Positions 42,121 to 50,596 of a stretch of 64,000 nucleotides of DNA are shown one piece after another (position 1 is the stretch's first letter; every line of letters begins with the position of its first letter). The stretch covers positions 248,001-312,000 of the forward strand of contig CAWHVW010000003.1 of assembly GCA_963832965.1 (NCBI GenBank), given 5' to 3'. The position numbers were made by a program, and so were the translations under genes. This stretch comes from CAWACP01 sp963832965. Lineage in GTDB: Bacteria; Acidobacteriota; Terriglobia; Bryobacterales; Bryobacteraceae. The notes under the pieces are model-generated. The model did not search any database and was not told the origin of the DNA. It was given only the letters and a program-made list of their open reading frames with translations.

Positions 42121-43794
42121 TTATCCCTTTGCAAGGTACTGATGCACAAACTGAATGGCGATGGAGCCTTCTCCGACTCCGGAGGCCACCCTCTTCACCG
42201 ATCCCGAGCGCACATCCCCCACCGCGAAAACACCTGGCCTGCTGGTTTCCAGCAACCCGGGAGGACGCTCGGAAGTCCACGTCTTCGGTACCTTTCCGTT
42301 GCCGAGCAGGGCGTCGCCGGTAAGGATGAAGCCGCGAGCGTCGCGTGCGACGAATCCGTCCAGCCAGTCCGTCCGCGGTTCCGCGCCGATGAAAACAAAT
42401 AAGGCGCCCGCTGGCACTTTTTCCACGATGCCCGAATCGACGCGCTGGATAGAAATCGCCTCCAGCCGGTCGTCGCCATGCGCCTCCACTACCTGGCTAC
42501 GGGATTCCACGCGAATGTTTGGCGTTTTCGCAATATCGTCAATTAGATATTTCGACATGGTGACGGAAAGCGATTCGCCGCGCACCAGCATAACGACCTG
42601 CTCCGCGTAGCGCGAAAAGTTCATCGCCGCCTGGCCAGCCGAATTGGCGCCACCAATAATGTACGCCGTTTCGCCGCGGCACGAAAGAGCCTCGGTGGCC
42701 GCCGCGCCGTAGTAGACGCCCGCGCCATTCAGACGGTCCATGCCGGGAATGTCCAGCTTTCTCCATTGCACGCCCGTGGCAATCAGCAGCGCCTGACAGG
42801 ACAATTCCGAATTGTCCGCCAGGGTAATCACTTTGTAATTGCCCTCTGCTCGGACGCGGACGGCTTCCTGCGGCGCAAGGATATCCACCCCAAAGCGTCG
42901 CGCCTGCGTCACTGCGCGACGCGCCAGGTCGCTCCCGCTGACGCCCGACGGAAAGCCCAGATAATTCTCAATCAGCGAGCTCAGGCCGGCTTGGCCTCCG
43001 GGCGCCTCGCGTTCCACGATCACGGATTTCAGGCCTTCCGAAGCTCCGTAGACGCCCGCCGCAAGACCCGCGGGCCCGCCACCGACAATCACCACGTCGT
43101 AATAATCCGTGTCGGAGTGGGTCCGCAGGCCGACGTGCAGCGCTACCTCGGCGACGCTGGGCTCGCACAATCGGGTCCCGTCCTCCAGAATCATGACAGG
43201 GAGTTTCCGTTCGTCGGCGGGGCCGAGGGATTCCAGCACGCGCTTCACTTCGGCGTCGGCCGCGGCAGCATCCACGTCAAGCCAGAGATAAGGGATCTGG
43301 TTCCGAGCCAGAAAATCGCGCAGTTCGTGCGAACGCGCCGACCAGCGCGTGCCCACCACTCGGATGCCCTCGAAGGCTGGCCGGTAGTTATCCTGCCATT
43401 CCTCCAGCAGATCATCGAGCACCGGATACAGATTCTGTTCAGGCGGGTCCCACGGCTTGAGCAGATAGTGATTCAGGCGGATTTCGTTGATGGCCCGGAT
43501 GGCCGCTTCGGTATCCGCATACGCGGTCAACAGTACCCGTGCCGCATCCGGAAAATCCTTGATCGCGTTGGAGAGGAACTCCACGCCGTTCATCTGCGGC
43601 ATGCGATGGTCGACGAGGAAGAGGGCGATCGTTTCGTTGCGCTGGCGGATTTTTCCAGTCAGCTCCAGAGCGGCCGCGCCAGAGGGAGCGGTGAGGATGC
43701 GATAACGGTCTCCGTAGCGGCGGCGCAGATCGCGTTCAATAGCACTCAGAACGTCGGCGTCATCATCGACTGCCAGGATAACGGGGTTCGCCAT
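42121..43794 (-). CDS. Receiver/glutaredoxin-like/thioredoxin-reductase-like fusion without redox cysteines
   Basis: A 557-residue fusion. Residues 1-130 are a receiver domain (acidic pocket D10-D12, phospho-acceptor D62 in FLVDHRMPQ). Residues about 145-225 resemble a glutaredoxin fold, but the active site reads WSARSHELRDFL with no Cys. Residues 230-557 are a thioredoxin-reductase-like flavoprotein: FAD loop VVIVGGGPAGLAAGVYG, NADPH loop YIIGGANSAGQAAMNF and C-terminal FAVGDVRSGSVKRVASGVGEG. The CxxC of true reductases is replaced by YGAAATEA, so disulfide reduction is not possible. It heads a four-gene operon with a kinase, zinc finger and DAC protein. Confidence 0.88.
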   Translation of the reverse strand: MANPVILAVDDDADVLSAIERDLRRRYGDRYRILTAPSGAAALELTGKIRQRNETIALFLVDHRMPQMNGVEFLSNAIKDFPDAARVLLTAYADTEAAIRAINEIRLNHYLLKPWDPPEQNLYPVLDDLLEEWQDNYRPAFEGIRVVGTRWSARSHELRDFLARNQIPYLWLDVDAAAADAEVKRVLESLGPADERKLPVMILEDGTRLCEPSVAEVALHVGLRTHSDTDYYDVVIVGGGPAGLAAGVYGASEGLKSVIVEREAPGGQAGLSSLIENYLGFPSGVSGSDLARRAVTQARRFGVDILAPQEAVRVRAEGNYKVITLADNSELSCQALLIATGVQWRKLDIPGMDRLNGAGVYYGAAATEALSCRGETAYIIGGANSAGQAAMNFSRYAEQVVMLVRGESLSVTMSKYLIDDIAKTPNIRVESRSQVVEAHGDDRLEAISIQRVDSGIVEKVPAGALFVFIGAEPRTDWLDGFVARDARGFILTGDALLGNGKVPKTWTSERPPGLLETSRPGVFAVGDVRSGSVKRVASGVGEGSIAIQFVHQYLAKG

Positions 43795-43808
43795 AGGCCG
43801 AGCTTGTT

Positions 43809-43834
43809 GGACGCCAGGACAGGCGTCCTGGCTT
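43809..43834 (-). promoter_or_regulatory. Overlapping palindromes upstream of the signalling operon
   Basis: GGACGCC (43809-43815) pairs with GGCGTCC (43822-43828), and an alternative GCCAGGA/TCCTGGC palindrome overlaps it. The element sits 15 bases ahead of the receiver/flavoprotein start and 60 bases after the M20 peptidase gene, so it may be an operator or part of a weak terminator. No T tract follows. Confidence 0.35.
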
Positions 43835-43894
43835 CAGAATAATTCGCGGGCGCCGCTCCAGCGCTCGCTAGCGAAGTGGATCTCCGGGGCTTTC

Positions 43895-45250
43895 TCAAGC
43901 CCCCAACATCTCCAAGTACTTCGCCACCGCTTCAATGCCGCGGTAGTAATTGGGGAGATGGAACTTCTCGTTCGGCGCGTGCAGATTGTCGTCCGGCAAT
44001 CCGAATCCCATCATCACGCTAGGAATGCCCAGCGCGTCCAGAAACACGCCAACAATCGGAATGGAGCCGCCCGAGCGGATGTAAACTGTGTCCTTTCCGA
44101 AGCTCTGTTTCATCGCCTCCGCCGACACCTGAATGAAATGATTGTCAGGATTCACCAGCGACGGCTCCGCCTGGTGAATCACCTTGAATTCCACGCTGAC
44201 CCCTTTCGGACACGCCGCCGAAACCGCCGCACGAATCTGCTCGATGGCCTCCTGCGGCTTCTGATGCGCTACCAGCCGCGTGCTGATTTTGGCCACGGCC
44301 CTCGCCGGGATTACAGTCTTCGCGCCCTCGCCGATAAACCCGCCCTTGATGCCGTGCACTTCGAACGTGGGCCGCGCCCAGGTACGCTCGAAAACATCGT
44401 AGCCTGGCTCGCCAGTCAGCGATTTCGAGCCGATCTCCTTCTCCAGATACTCTTGCTCGTTGAAGGGCAGCCGCGCCCAGGCTTCCTTCTCCTTCGCGCT
44501 GGGGGCCTCCACGCGGTCATAGAATCCGGGGATGTGGATGCGCCCGTCTTTATCTTTGAGTGAGGTGATGATCTCGGCCAGCGCCTGCAGTGGATTGGGG
44601 GCAGCGCCGCCGTAGATGCCCGAGTGCAGATCCTGCCGCGCCGCCTGTACATGAATCTCGCCATACACCATGCCGCGAAGTCCCACGCACAGAGTGGGCA
44701 GTTCCGGCGCGAACATTTCCGTATCGCAAATCACTGCGGCGTCGCTTTTCAATAACGGCGGCTTGCTCTTGACAAAAGACTCAATGTGCTCGCCGCCCAC
44801 CTCTTCTTCGCCTTCGAGCAGAAACTTCACGTTGATGGGCAGGCGCCCGTTCTGTTGGATGAGCGCTTCCACGGCCTTAATCAGGATCAGAGCTTGACCT
44901 TTGTCATCCACCGCCCCCCGCGCATAAATATTGCCGTTGCGAATATCCGGCTCGAACGGCGGCGACGTCCACTCGTCCAGGGGATCTGCTGGCTGTACGT
45001 CATAGTGGCCGTAAAGAAGCAACGTCGGCTTCCCGGGTGCTCTCAGCCACTCGCCATACACCAATGGGTTGCCTTCGCCCTCAATGAGGTGGGTGTTTTC
45101 CATTCCCGCCTTCTTCAGTTGCGCAAGGGCGAACTCGGCGGCCTTCCGGATGTCTTCTTTGTGGTCGGGGTCGGTGCTAATGCTCGGAATACGTAGAAAG
45201 GCCTTCAGATCCTCCAGGTATTCCTCGTGATGTTGTTCGTAATAGTTCAT
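43895..45250 (-). CDS. M20-family dipeptidase
   Basis: A 451-residue cytosolic metallopeptidase of the M20 (carnosinase/PepV-like) family. Zinc ligands are visible in LLLYGHYDVQPADP (His), YARGAVDDKGQALI (bridging Asp), LEGEEEVGGEHI (catalytic Glu pair) and AVICDTEMF. The dimerisation lid domain occupies about residues 205-370, and the final metal His is probably in the GIPSVMMGFGLPDDNLHAPNE segment. It should cleave dipeptides or related amides. It lies nine bases after the lipoprotein-like gene in a three-gene unit with the molybdopterin enzyme. Confidence 0.88.
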   Translation of the reverse strand: MNYYEQHHEEYLEDLKAFLRIPSISTDPDHKEDIRKAAEFALAQLKKAGMENTHLIEGEGNPLVYGEWLRAPGKPTLLLYGHYDVQPADPLDEWTSPPFEPDIRNGNIYARGAVDDKGQALILIKAVEALIQQNGRLPINVKFLLEGEEEVGGEHIESFVKSKPPLLKSDAAVICDTEMFAPELPTLCVGLRGMVYGEIHVQAARQDLHSGIYGGAAPNPLQALAEIITSLKDKDGRIHIPGFYDRVEAPSAKEKEAWARLPFNEQEYLEKEIGSKSLTGEPGYDVFERTWARPTFEVHGIKGGFIGEGAKTVIPARAVAKISTRLVAHQKPQEAIEQIRAAVSAACPKGVSVEFKVIHQAEPSLVNPDNHFIQVSAEAMKQSFGKDTVYIRSGGSIPIVGVFLDALGIPSVMMGFGLPDDNLHAPNEKFHLPNYYRGIEAVAKYLEMLGA

Positions 45251-45259
45251 GCAATCTCC

Positions 45260-45796
45260 TTACTTCCCCATAAACCCAACGCTCGTTACTACAATGCCCA
45301 ACTCACGAATGTCCGGAGGCGCGGGCGGCGCCACCTTATCGAGCGAGAACTCCACGCTGGCCATGTCCTGCGGCAATGCGGCGGCTGGGACGTCCCGCTG
45401 ATACAGAAATTCGCCCGCGCGGCGGTATGTTTCCGGAGCGAGATCCACTCCATTGACGCGCGCGCTCAGGGTCAGCGACTGCAGCTTGTCGAGTTGAGTT
45501 TGCGGAACCGTAACCTTCATCATCAGGCGCGCTCCATTTGTCGCGGCATGCGGCGGCACGCGCAGGCTCACACCGAAGGTTCGCTCGGTCCAGCGCCAGG
45601 CGCCGGCTTCCAACTGGTAGAAGCCGTGGACGAGCTGCATTGACGTCCGAACGTCTGACATCGTCAGCATCGCAGCTGGTCTGCTCGTATCCTCGGTCTC
45701 GTCCGAACGCTTCGGCCGGTGTCTGCACGCGGCTGAAACGAAGGCGAGAGCGGCGATCAGAGGGATTGGAAGGAAGTTTCGGATCAGTCTCCGCAT
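45260..45796 (-). CDS. Lipoprotein-like hypothetical protein
   Basis: A 178-residue protein with an N-terminal hydrophobic segment ending in a possible lipobox (IPLIAALAFVSAAC, not a classical one). The mature part is beta-rich with no motif I recognise (RWTERTFGVSLRVPPHA, SVEFSLDKVAPPAPPDIRELGIVV). Start ATG 45796 lies 13 bases inside the end of the molybdopterin oxidoreductase gene; a longer version from 45817 is possible. It sits between that gene and the M20 peptidase gene, all on one strand. Confidence 0.65.
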   Translation of the reverse strand: MRRLIRNFLPIPLIAALAFVSAACRHRPKRSDETEDTSRPAAMLTMSDVRTSMQLVHGFYQLEAGAWRWTERTFGVSLRVPPHAATNGARLMMKVTVPQTQLDKLQSLTLSARVNGVDLAPETYRRAGEFLYQRDVPAAALPQDMASVEFSLDKVAPPAPPDIRELGIVVTSVGFMGK

Positions 45797-47832
45797 TTTT
45801 CGACTTGTACGAGACAACTATAGAACACTGGGCCGCCACCGATGTCGGTTAGCCGGTCCGAAGTCAACGTGTTGACGCCGCATCCGTTGGCCGAGGATCG
45901 CACCCAGCGCACCGAAGGCGCTCGCGCGACGCCACGGCGAACCCTGCCATCCACTTCGGCTCTGAGCAGCACGTCGCCACGGTCGTTGAAGACCTTCACC
46001 GAATCGCCGGAGCGAATGCCACGCGAAGCGGCGTCCTCTTCGTGCAACCACAAGACGGAAGTTTGCACGTCCGTGTCCGCCCGGTACCCGAAAGTGGAGT
46101 TCATGCTGTCGTCATTCTTCGAGGAAATCAGCTCCAGCGGATACTTCGCGCGCAACTCCACTGCTCCCAAACGCGACTCCACCGGCGGCGAGTAGGCCAG
46201 CTCCGCCGGGCGAAACTCACACTTGCCCGAGGCCGTACCGAAGCCGCCGTGGATGAACGGAAGGAAGGGCTCACCTGTCTCAGAGACGTTCAACCGCACC
46301 GAATGTTCGCGGTCCAGTTGCTCGATAGTAATTCCCCGCACAAACGGGTGGTCCGATGCGAGCAGCGCGCGAATCATCTCGTCCTCGCTGTCCTGGAAAC
46401 AGGGCTCCTTGAAACCGAGCCGTTCGGCGAGCAGACGGAACACTTCCACGTTGGACTTCGCTTCGCCGGGCGCGGGCAGCGCCGGGCGCGCCAGTTGCAG
46501 GTGGTAATGCCCGTAAGCAAGATAAAGGTCGGTGTGTTCCAGGAATGTCGTGGACGGAAGCAGGATGTCCGCGTGGTCGGCGGTGTCAGTCTGGAATTGT
46601 TCCAGCACCACGGTGAACAGGTCATCGCGGCGCAGCCCGCGCCACACCAGGTTTTGATTGGGGGCAATCGCCGCCGGGTTGGAATTGTAGACCACCACGG
46701 CCTTCACCGGCGGATCGTCAAGCACGGTGAGCGCCCGGCCGAACTCCGACATGTTCACCACGCGCGCCGCACGCCCGAGAGCCGACCGCAACTGCAGGTC
46801 CGGCATCTCCAGCGCGGTCTTGTTCAGACGGAACGCCTGCGACGTGGAGAGCGTCAGACCGCCGCCGATGTCCTTCCACGACCCGGTCAACGCCGGCAGG
46901 TACGCGATGGCCTGCACCGCGCGTCCGCCCCGCTCGCTGCGCTGCACGCCGTAGTTCAGACGGATGTACGCGGGCCGCGTCGTGGCATACTGGCGAGCCA
47001 GCAGCACAATCTCCTCACGCGCGATTCCCGTGAGCGCTTCCACGCGTTCTGGCGGGTATTCGCTGGCATGTGCGCGCAGCTCCTCTACGCCGCTGGTGTG
47101 TTGTGCGAGGTACTCAGCGTCGCACAGGCTTTCGGCGAAGATCACGTGCATGAGCCCAAGCGCCAACGCGAGATCGCTTCCCGGATAGATATGAAACACT
47201 TTGTCGGCGGTGCGCCCGGTGCGGTTGGTCACCGGATCGATCACGTAAAACTTCGCGCCCCTCCGCCGAGCCTCCACAATGAACGGCCAGTAGTGAACGT
47301 TGGTGCCCAGGATGTTCGCGCCCCAGGCTACAATCAGCTTCGCGTGGACGATTTGCTCGGGTTCGCTGCCATATTTGAAGCCGGTGGACGCAACCAGCCC
47401 GGCGCCGCCAGCGGCCGAGCAGATAGTCCGATCCAGTTGTGAGGCGCCCAGCCGGTGAAAGAACCGGCGGTCCATGCCGGCGCCGTTGAGAAGACCCATC
47501 GTGCCGGCGTAGCTGTACGGAAGAATCGCCTCCGGTCCGAATTCCGCAGCGACGTTGCGCAGCCGTTCCGCGATGGTGCGCAGAGCTTCTTCCCAGGAAA
47601 TCCGCTCGAAGCGCCCTTCCCCTTTAGCGCCGATGCGCCGCTGCGGATAAAGCAGCCGATCGGGCGAGTATTCGCGCTCCAGGTACCGCGCCACTTTGCC
47701 GCACAGGAACCCGCGGGTGACCGGATGGCCCGGGTCGCCACGGAGCCGCGAGCCCACTCCTTCCTCAACGTTTATCAGGAGGGAACAGGTGTCGGGGCAA
47801 TCCAGCGCGCAGACTGAATGTCGCACGGCCAC
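45784..47832 (-). CDS. Molybdopterin oxidoreductase (DMSO reductase family)
   Basis: A 682-residue protein of the molybdopterin-bis-guanine-dinucleotide family. Four cysteines for a 4Fe-4S cluster are near the N-terminus (CALDCPDTC, then GFLCGKV). ERISWEEALRTIAERL, LIVAWGANILGTNVHYWPFI, VYNSNPAAIAPNQ and TTFLEHTDLYLAYGHYHLQLARP follow in family order; the segment TICSAAGG probably carries the Mo ligand. It lacks a Tat signal, so it appears cytosolic. The electron acceptor and substrate are unknown. GTG 47832 is preferred because a TATAAT box lies seven bases upstream; TTG 47838 and GTG 47826 are also in frame. Confidence 0.85.
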   Translation of the reverse strand: MAVRHSVCALDCPDTCSLLINVEEGVGSRLRGDPGHPVTRGFLCGKVARYLEREYSPDRLLYPQRRIGAKGEGRFERISWEEALRTIAERLRNVAAEFGPEAILPYSYAGTMGLLNGAGMDRRFFHRLGASQLDRTICSAAGGAGLVASTGFKYGSEPEQIVHAKLIVAWGANILGTNVHYWPFIVEARRRGAKFYVIDPVTNRTGRTADKVFHIYPGSDLALALGLMHVIFAESLCDAEYLAQHTSGVEELRAHASEYPPERVEALTGIAREEIVLLARQYATTRPAYIRLNYGVQRSERGGRAVQAIAYLPALTGSWKDIGGGLTLSTSQAFRLNKTALEMPDLQLRSALGRAARVVNMSEFGRALTVLDDPPVKAVVVYNSNPAAIAPNQNLVWRGLRRDDLFTVVLEQFQTDTADHADILLPSTTFLEHTDLYLAYGHYHLQLARPALPAPGEAKSNVEVFRLLAERLGFKEPCFQDSEDEMIRALLASDHPFVRGITIEQLDREHSVRLNVSETGEPFLPFIHGGFGTASGKCEFRPAELAYSPPVESRLGAVELRAKYPLELISSKNDDSMNSTFGYRADTDVQTSVLWLHEEDAASRGIRSGDSVKVFNDRGDVLLRAEVDGRVRRGVARAPSVRWVRSSANGCGVNTLTSDRLTDIGGGPVFYSCLVQVEKCGD

Positions 47833-47838
47833 AAGCAA

Positions 47839-47844
47839 ATTATA
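47839..47844 (-). promoter_or_regulatory. Consensus -10 box of the molybdopterin oxidoreductase gene
   Basis: A perfect TATAAT on the minus strand lies so that transcription would begin at about 47832, the GTG start codon. The -35 position holds no clear match. This suggests a leaderless mRNA. Confidence 0.45.
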
Positions 47845-47913
47845 GTGGACCTGAGGGGCCAGCCGCGTCTTTTCGAGTTGCCCGCGAACGCGGCTGCTCC
47901 GCTTGTCCGATTT

Positions 47914-49014
47914 CTATGGCCCCGCCGCCGGTAACGCCACCACATCCATGGCGAAAGCCGCGTCAATGGACGGCAATCCTTCAAACCCCAGCATGGTGGA
48001 GGCCGGCAGAGCCGTACCTTCGAACTCTCCGCTCATCTTACGCAACTGCTCGGAGACGCCACTGGAGAGCACGTAATAGTGAGCCATCACTGTCCTTCGA
48101 AGGTCCCCGTTGGCGTCATGGATGTCCTTCCGCAAACGCTCAAACGCGAGTTTCACATCCGGCTCCTGCTCGCCAAATCCCATTTGCGATCCGGTCATTA
48201 CCACTCTCGGAGCGCTGACCACGGCCATCTCCGGCGCTCCTGATGTCCCATCCACGAACTGTACCGGCTCCGATCGCGGCTGTTCCACGCGCGCGATGGC
48301 TTCACACGCCGCCTTCGGCCGCACCGGCTCGCGCTGCATCTGGACGATGGTCACGTCAATGGGCACTCCAGCAGGCTGCATCGGCAGTCCGTCCAGGCTG
48401 CTTACGAAGCACGTCATTCGCAAGAGGCTGCCCATGCCCATGCCCCCGCTTTCAAGCAGGGCTCTCACTTTGGAGACGGCGCCATCCATGGTGGAGGCTG
48501 GCTGCGCGGATACGAACGCAATGCCGTTCGGGTTCACCGGCTTCCTGGCTTCCGCAGTGCTTTCGATGATCACTTGCACCCGATCCAGCGGCAACGCTCC
48601 CACCTGGACTACCGTGAGGGCCGGCAGATCATGCTTATCGGCGAACACCTCGGCGGCAATTTCCTGAACGCGGCGCATGTCGCCGGAGCCGGCCACGAAC
48701 GCGCGCAACTTCAGAATCTCTTCTGTGCCATGCGCGCGCACCAAACCGTGGAGCGCGTCGCGCGTCTGCTGGGTCAGCAGCCCTTTCGACGACGGCGTGG
48801 AAGTGCGGAAGACCAGCCGTGAAGTGTCGGCCCCTACGGCCGCTCGTGGCTCCCGTGCCAGCGGGGCCGGCGGCAATTCTTTCGTGTTATCGTCCCGAGT
48901 TTGACGAATGGGCAAGTCGGCAAATGGAATGTCTTTGTTATGCTGGGCGGCCGCAGGGACGCTGAGGACGCCTATCAGCAGAATCGAGGTGGGAGCGCAA
49001 CCGCGAAGGTTCAC
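47914..49014 (-). CDS. Exported tandem RidA-like protein
   Basis: A 366-residue protein with a signal peptide (TSILLIGVLSVPAAAQ) and two or three chorismate-mutase-like RidA units: HGLVRAHGTEEILKLRAFVAGSGD (around residue 90), VSKVRALLESGGMGMGSLLRMTCFV (around 180) and FERLRKDIHDANGDLRRTVMAHYYVL (around 310). RidA enzymes hydrolyse reactive imines in the cytosol; an exported, fused form is atypical and the catalytic Arg position is not obvious. Function unknown. It is divergent from the pdxR-like gene with under 100 bases between. Confidence 0.7.
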   Translation of the reverse strand: MNLRGCAPTSILLIGVLSVPAAAQHNKDIPFADLPIRQTRDDNTKELPPAPLAREPRAAVGADTSRLVFRTSTPSSKGLLTQQTRDALHGLVRAHGTEEILKLRAFVAGSGDMRRVQEIAAEVFADKHDLPALTVVQVGALPLDRVQVIIESTAEARKPVNPNGIAFVSAQPASTMDGAVSKVRALLESGGMGMGSLLRMTCFVSSLDGLPMQPAGVPIDVTIVQMQREPVRPKAACEAIARVEQPRSEPVQFVDGTSGAPEMAVVSAPRVVMTGSQMGFGEQEPDVKLAFERLRKDIHDANGDLRRTVMAHYYVLSSGVSEQLRKMSGEFEGTALPASTMLGFEGLPSIDAAFAMDVVALPAAGP

Positions 49015-49110
49015 AGCAGCGATCCGATTGTATCAAACAAGTGCACCTCGGCGAGCGGATCAATGGATCGCCTCGAACCAGCCAATATGGTATGCTAATT
49101 GCCGGATTCG

Positions 49111-50574
49111 ATGCTTACGCCTCCGATTCTTGGGGAAGATACATCCCGGCCCATCTATCGCCAACTCTATGAGCACATAAGAGGCTGTATCGAGCTGGGT
49201 ACGTTGCAGCCAGGTGAGCGCCTTCCAGCCACGCGCGAATTGGCTGGCCAACTTGGCCTGAACCGTGCCACTGTCTCTTCCGCCTACGATTTGCTCGAAA
49301 CGGCTGGGCTGATCAGCGGACACGTCGGCAGAGGCAGTTTCGTAACGGCTGCGGCGATGCCCACGGCGGGTGTCGATTGGGCCGGCCTGCTGCCCGCCAC
49401 GCCGCACCGCACTCCCGTGCCCGATGCGCGCATCAGCTTTTCCACTTCACGCCCATCTGAGTTTCTGTTCCCCCTTGAGGCCTTCCGCGCCACCTGCGCC
49501 GAAGTGATTCAGTCATCCGAAGCGCAAAATATCCTGCAACTCGGGTCTCCAGCCGGATATCCGCCCTTGCGGCGATACCTGCTGGAGCGCGGCCGCGAGG
49601 AGGGCATCGTGCGCGAGGGCGACGACATCCTTATCACCAGCGGGTGCCAACAAGGTTTCGATCTGTTGCAGCGAGTCCTGGTAGCGAATGGCGAAACGGT
49701 GTTGCTGGAGGATCCGGTCTATGCCGGGCTCGGTTCGGTGTTCAGCCGGGCCGCGGCTAATGTCATCGGGATTCCCGTGGGCATGCACGGCATCGACGTC
49801 CATCATGCCGAACGGGTGCTTCAGCGGGAGCCTGCGCGCATGCTGGTGGTGACGGCCAGTTTTCAGAATCCCACCGGCGCAAGTCTGCCGCTGGAGGAGC
49901 GCCGCAGGTTGCTACAGGTGGTTCGCCGGGCCGGCGCGATTCTTGTGGAGAACGACATATACGGCGACCTGGACTACAGTGGCGCCCGCGAGCCGACCAT
50001 TCGCCAGTTGGACGGAACCGGCGACACGGTGCTGCTGCGCAGCTTCTCGAAGCTGGCGTTTCCAGGACTCCGAGTGGGATGGGTAGTCGCGCCCGCGCGT
50101 CTCATTGGGCGGCTGGCTGAGGCGAAGCAGGCCAGCGACCTGCACACCGACCACCTCGCGCAGGCTGTGCTGCTTCGTTTCGCCGAATCCGGCCGGTTGG
50201 ACGCCCACCGGCGGTTGATACTGGAGGCCGGGCGTGAGCGCCTACATGCGGTCCTGGAAGCCTGCGAAAATCACCTGCCCGCTGGTTCGCGCTTCACCCG
50301 GCCTCGTGGGGGAATGAACCTTTGGGTAACTCTGCCCGAGCCATTGGACGCGGTCGAACTGTTGCCGAAAGCCGTCCGCGAAGGTGTCAGTTACGTGCCC
50401 GGGAAATATTTTGCGGTGAGCCGGCATGAGCCCGGTACGCTTCGACTGAGTTTTGCCCAGCTTCCGCCTGACCGCATCGAGGCGGGCATCGCTACCCTGG
50501 GCCGCCTCTTCCGCAACGAATTGGAGCGGGCGCGTCAGGAAGCGAGGCGCGATCCCGCTCCCGCCATGGTTTGA
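49111..50574 (+). CDS. pdxR: MocR/PdxR-type regulator (GntR wHTH fused to aminotransferase)
   Basis: A 487-residue regulator. Residues about 10-75 form a GntR winged helix (SRPIYRQLYEHIRGCIELG, LPATRELAGQLGLNRATVSSAYDLL); residues 100-480 are a fold-type I aminotransferase domain with QGFDLLQRVL, SFQNPTGASLP, the Tyr in NDIYGDLDYSG and the PLP Lys in RSFSKLAFPGLRVGW. Such proteins sense PLP and control pdxST, the next two genes, 22 bases on. Start ATG 49111 is chosen; an in-frame TTG at 49099 is possible. Confidence 0.9.
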   Translation: MLTPPILGEDTSRPIYRQLYEHIRGCIELGTLQPGERLPATRELAGQLGLNRATVSSAYDLLETAGLISGHVGRGSFVTAAAMPTAGVDWAGLLPATPHRTPVPDARISFSTSRPSEFLFPLEAFRATCAEVIQSSEAQNILQLGSPAGYPPLRRYLLERGREEGIVREGDDILITSGCQQGFDLLQRVLVANGETVLLEDPVYAGLGSVFSRAAANVIGIPVGMHGIDVHHAERVLQREPARMLVVTASFQNPTGASLPLEERRRLLQVVRRAGAILVENDIYGDLDYSGAREPTIRQLDGTGDTVLLRSFSKLAFPGLRVGWVVAPARLIGRLAEAKQASDLHTDHLAQAVLLRFAESGRLDAHRRLILEAGRERLHAVLEACENHLPAGSRFTRPRGGMNLWVTLPEPLDAVELLPKAVREGVSYVPGKYFAVSRHEPGTLRLSFAQLPPDRIEAGIATLGRLFRNELERARQEARRDPAPAMV

Positions 50575-50596
50575 GATATTCGATGGAGAAATTACG

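Noticed and set aside
42766..43842. A 358-codon plus-strand frame antisense to the receiver/flavoprotein gene
   Set aside because: No recognisable motif; the minus-strand frame holds complete receiver, FAD and NADPH motifs.
46042..47442. A 466-codon plus-strand frame antisense to the molybdopterin oxidoreductase gene
   Set aside because: It is explained by GC-rich antisense of a well-supported coding gene and shows no domain.
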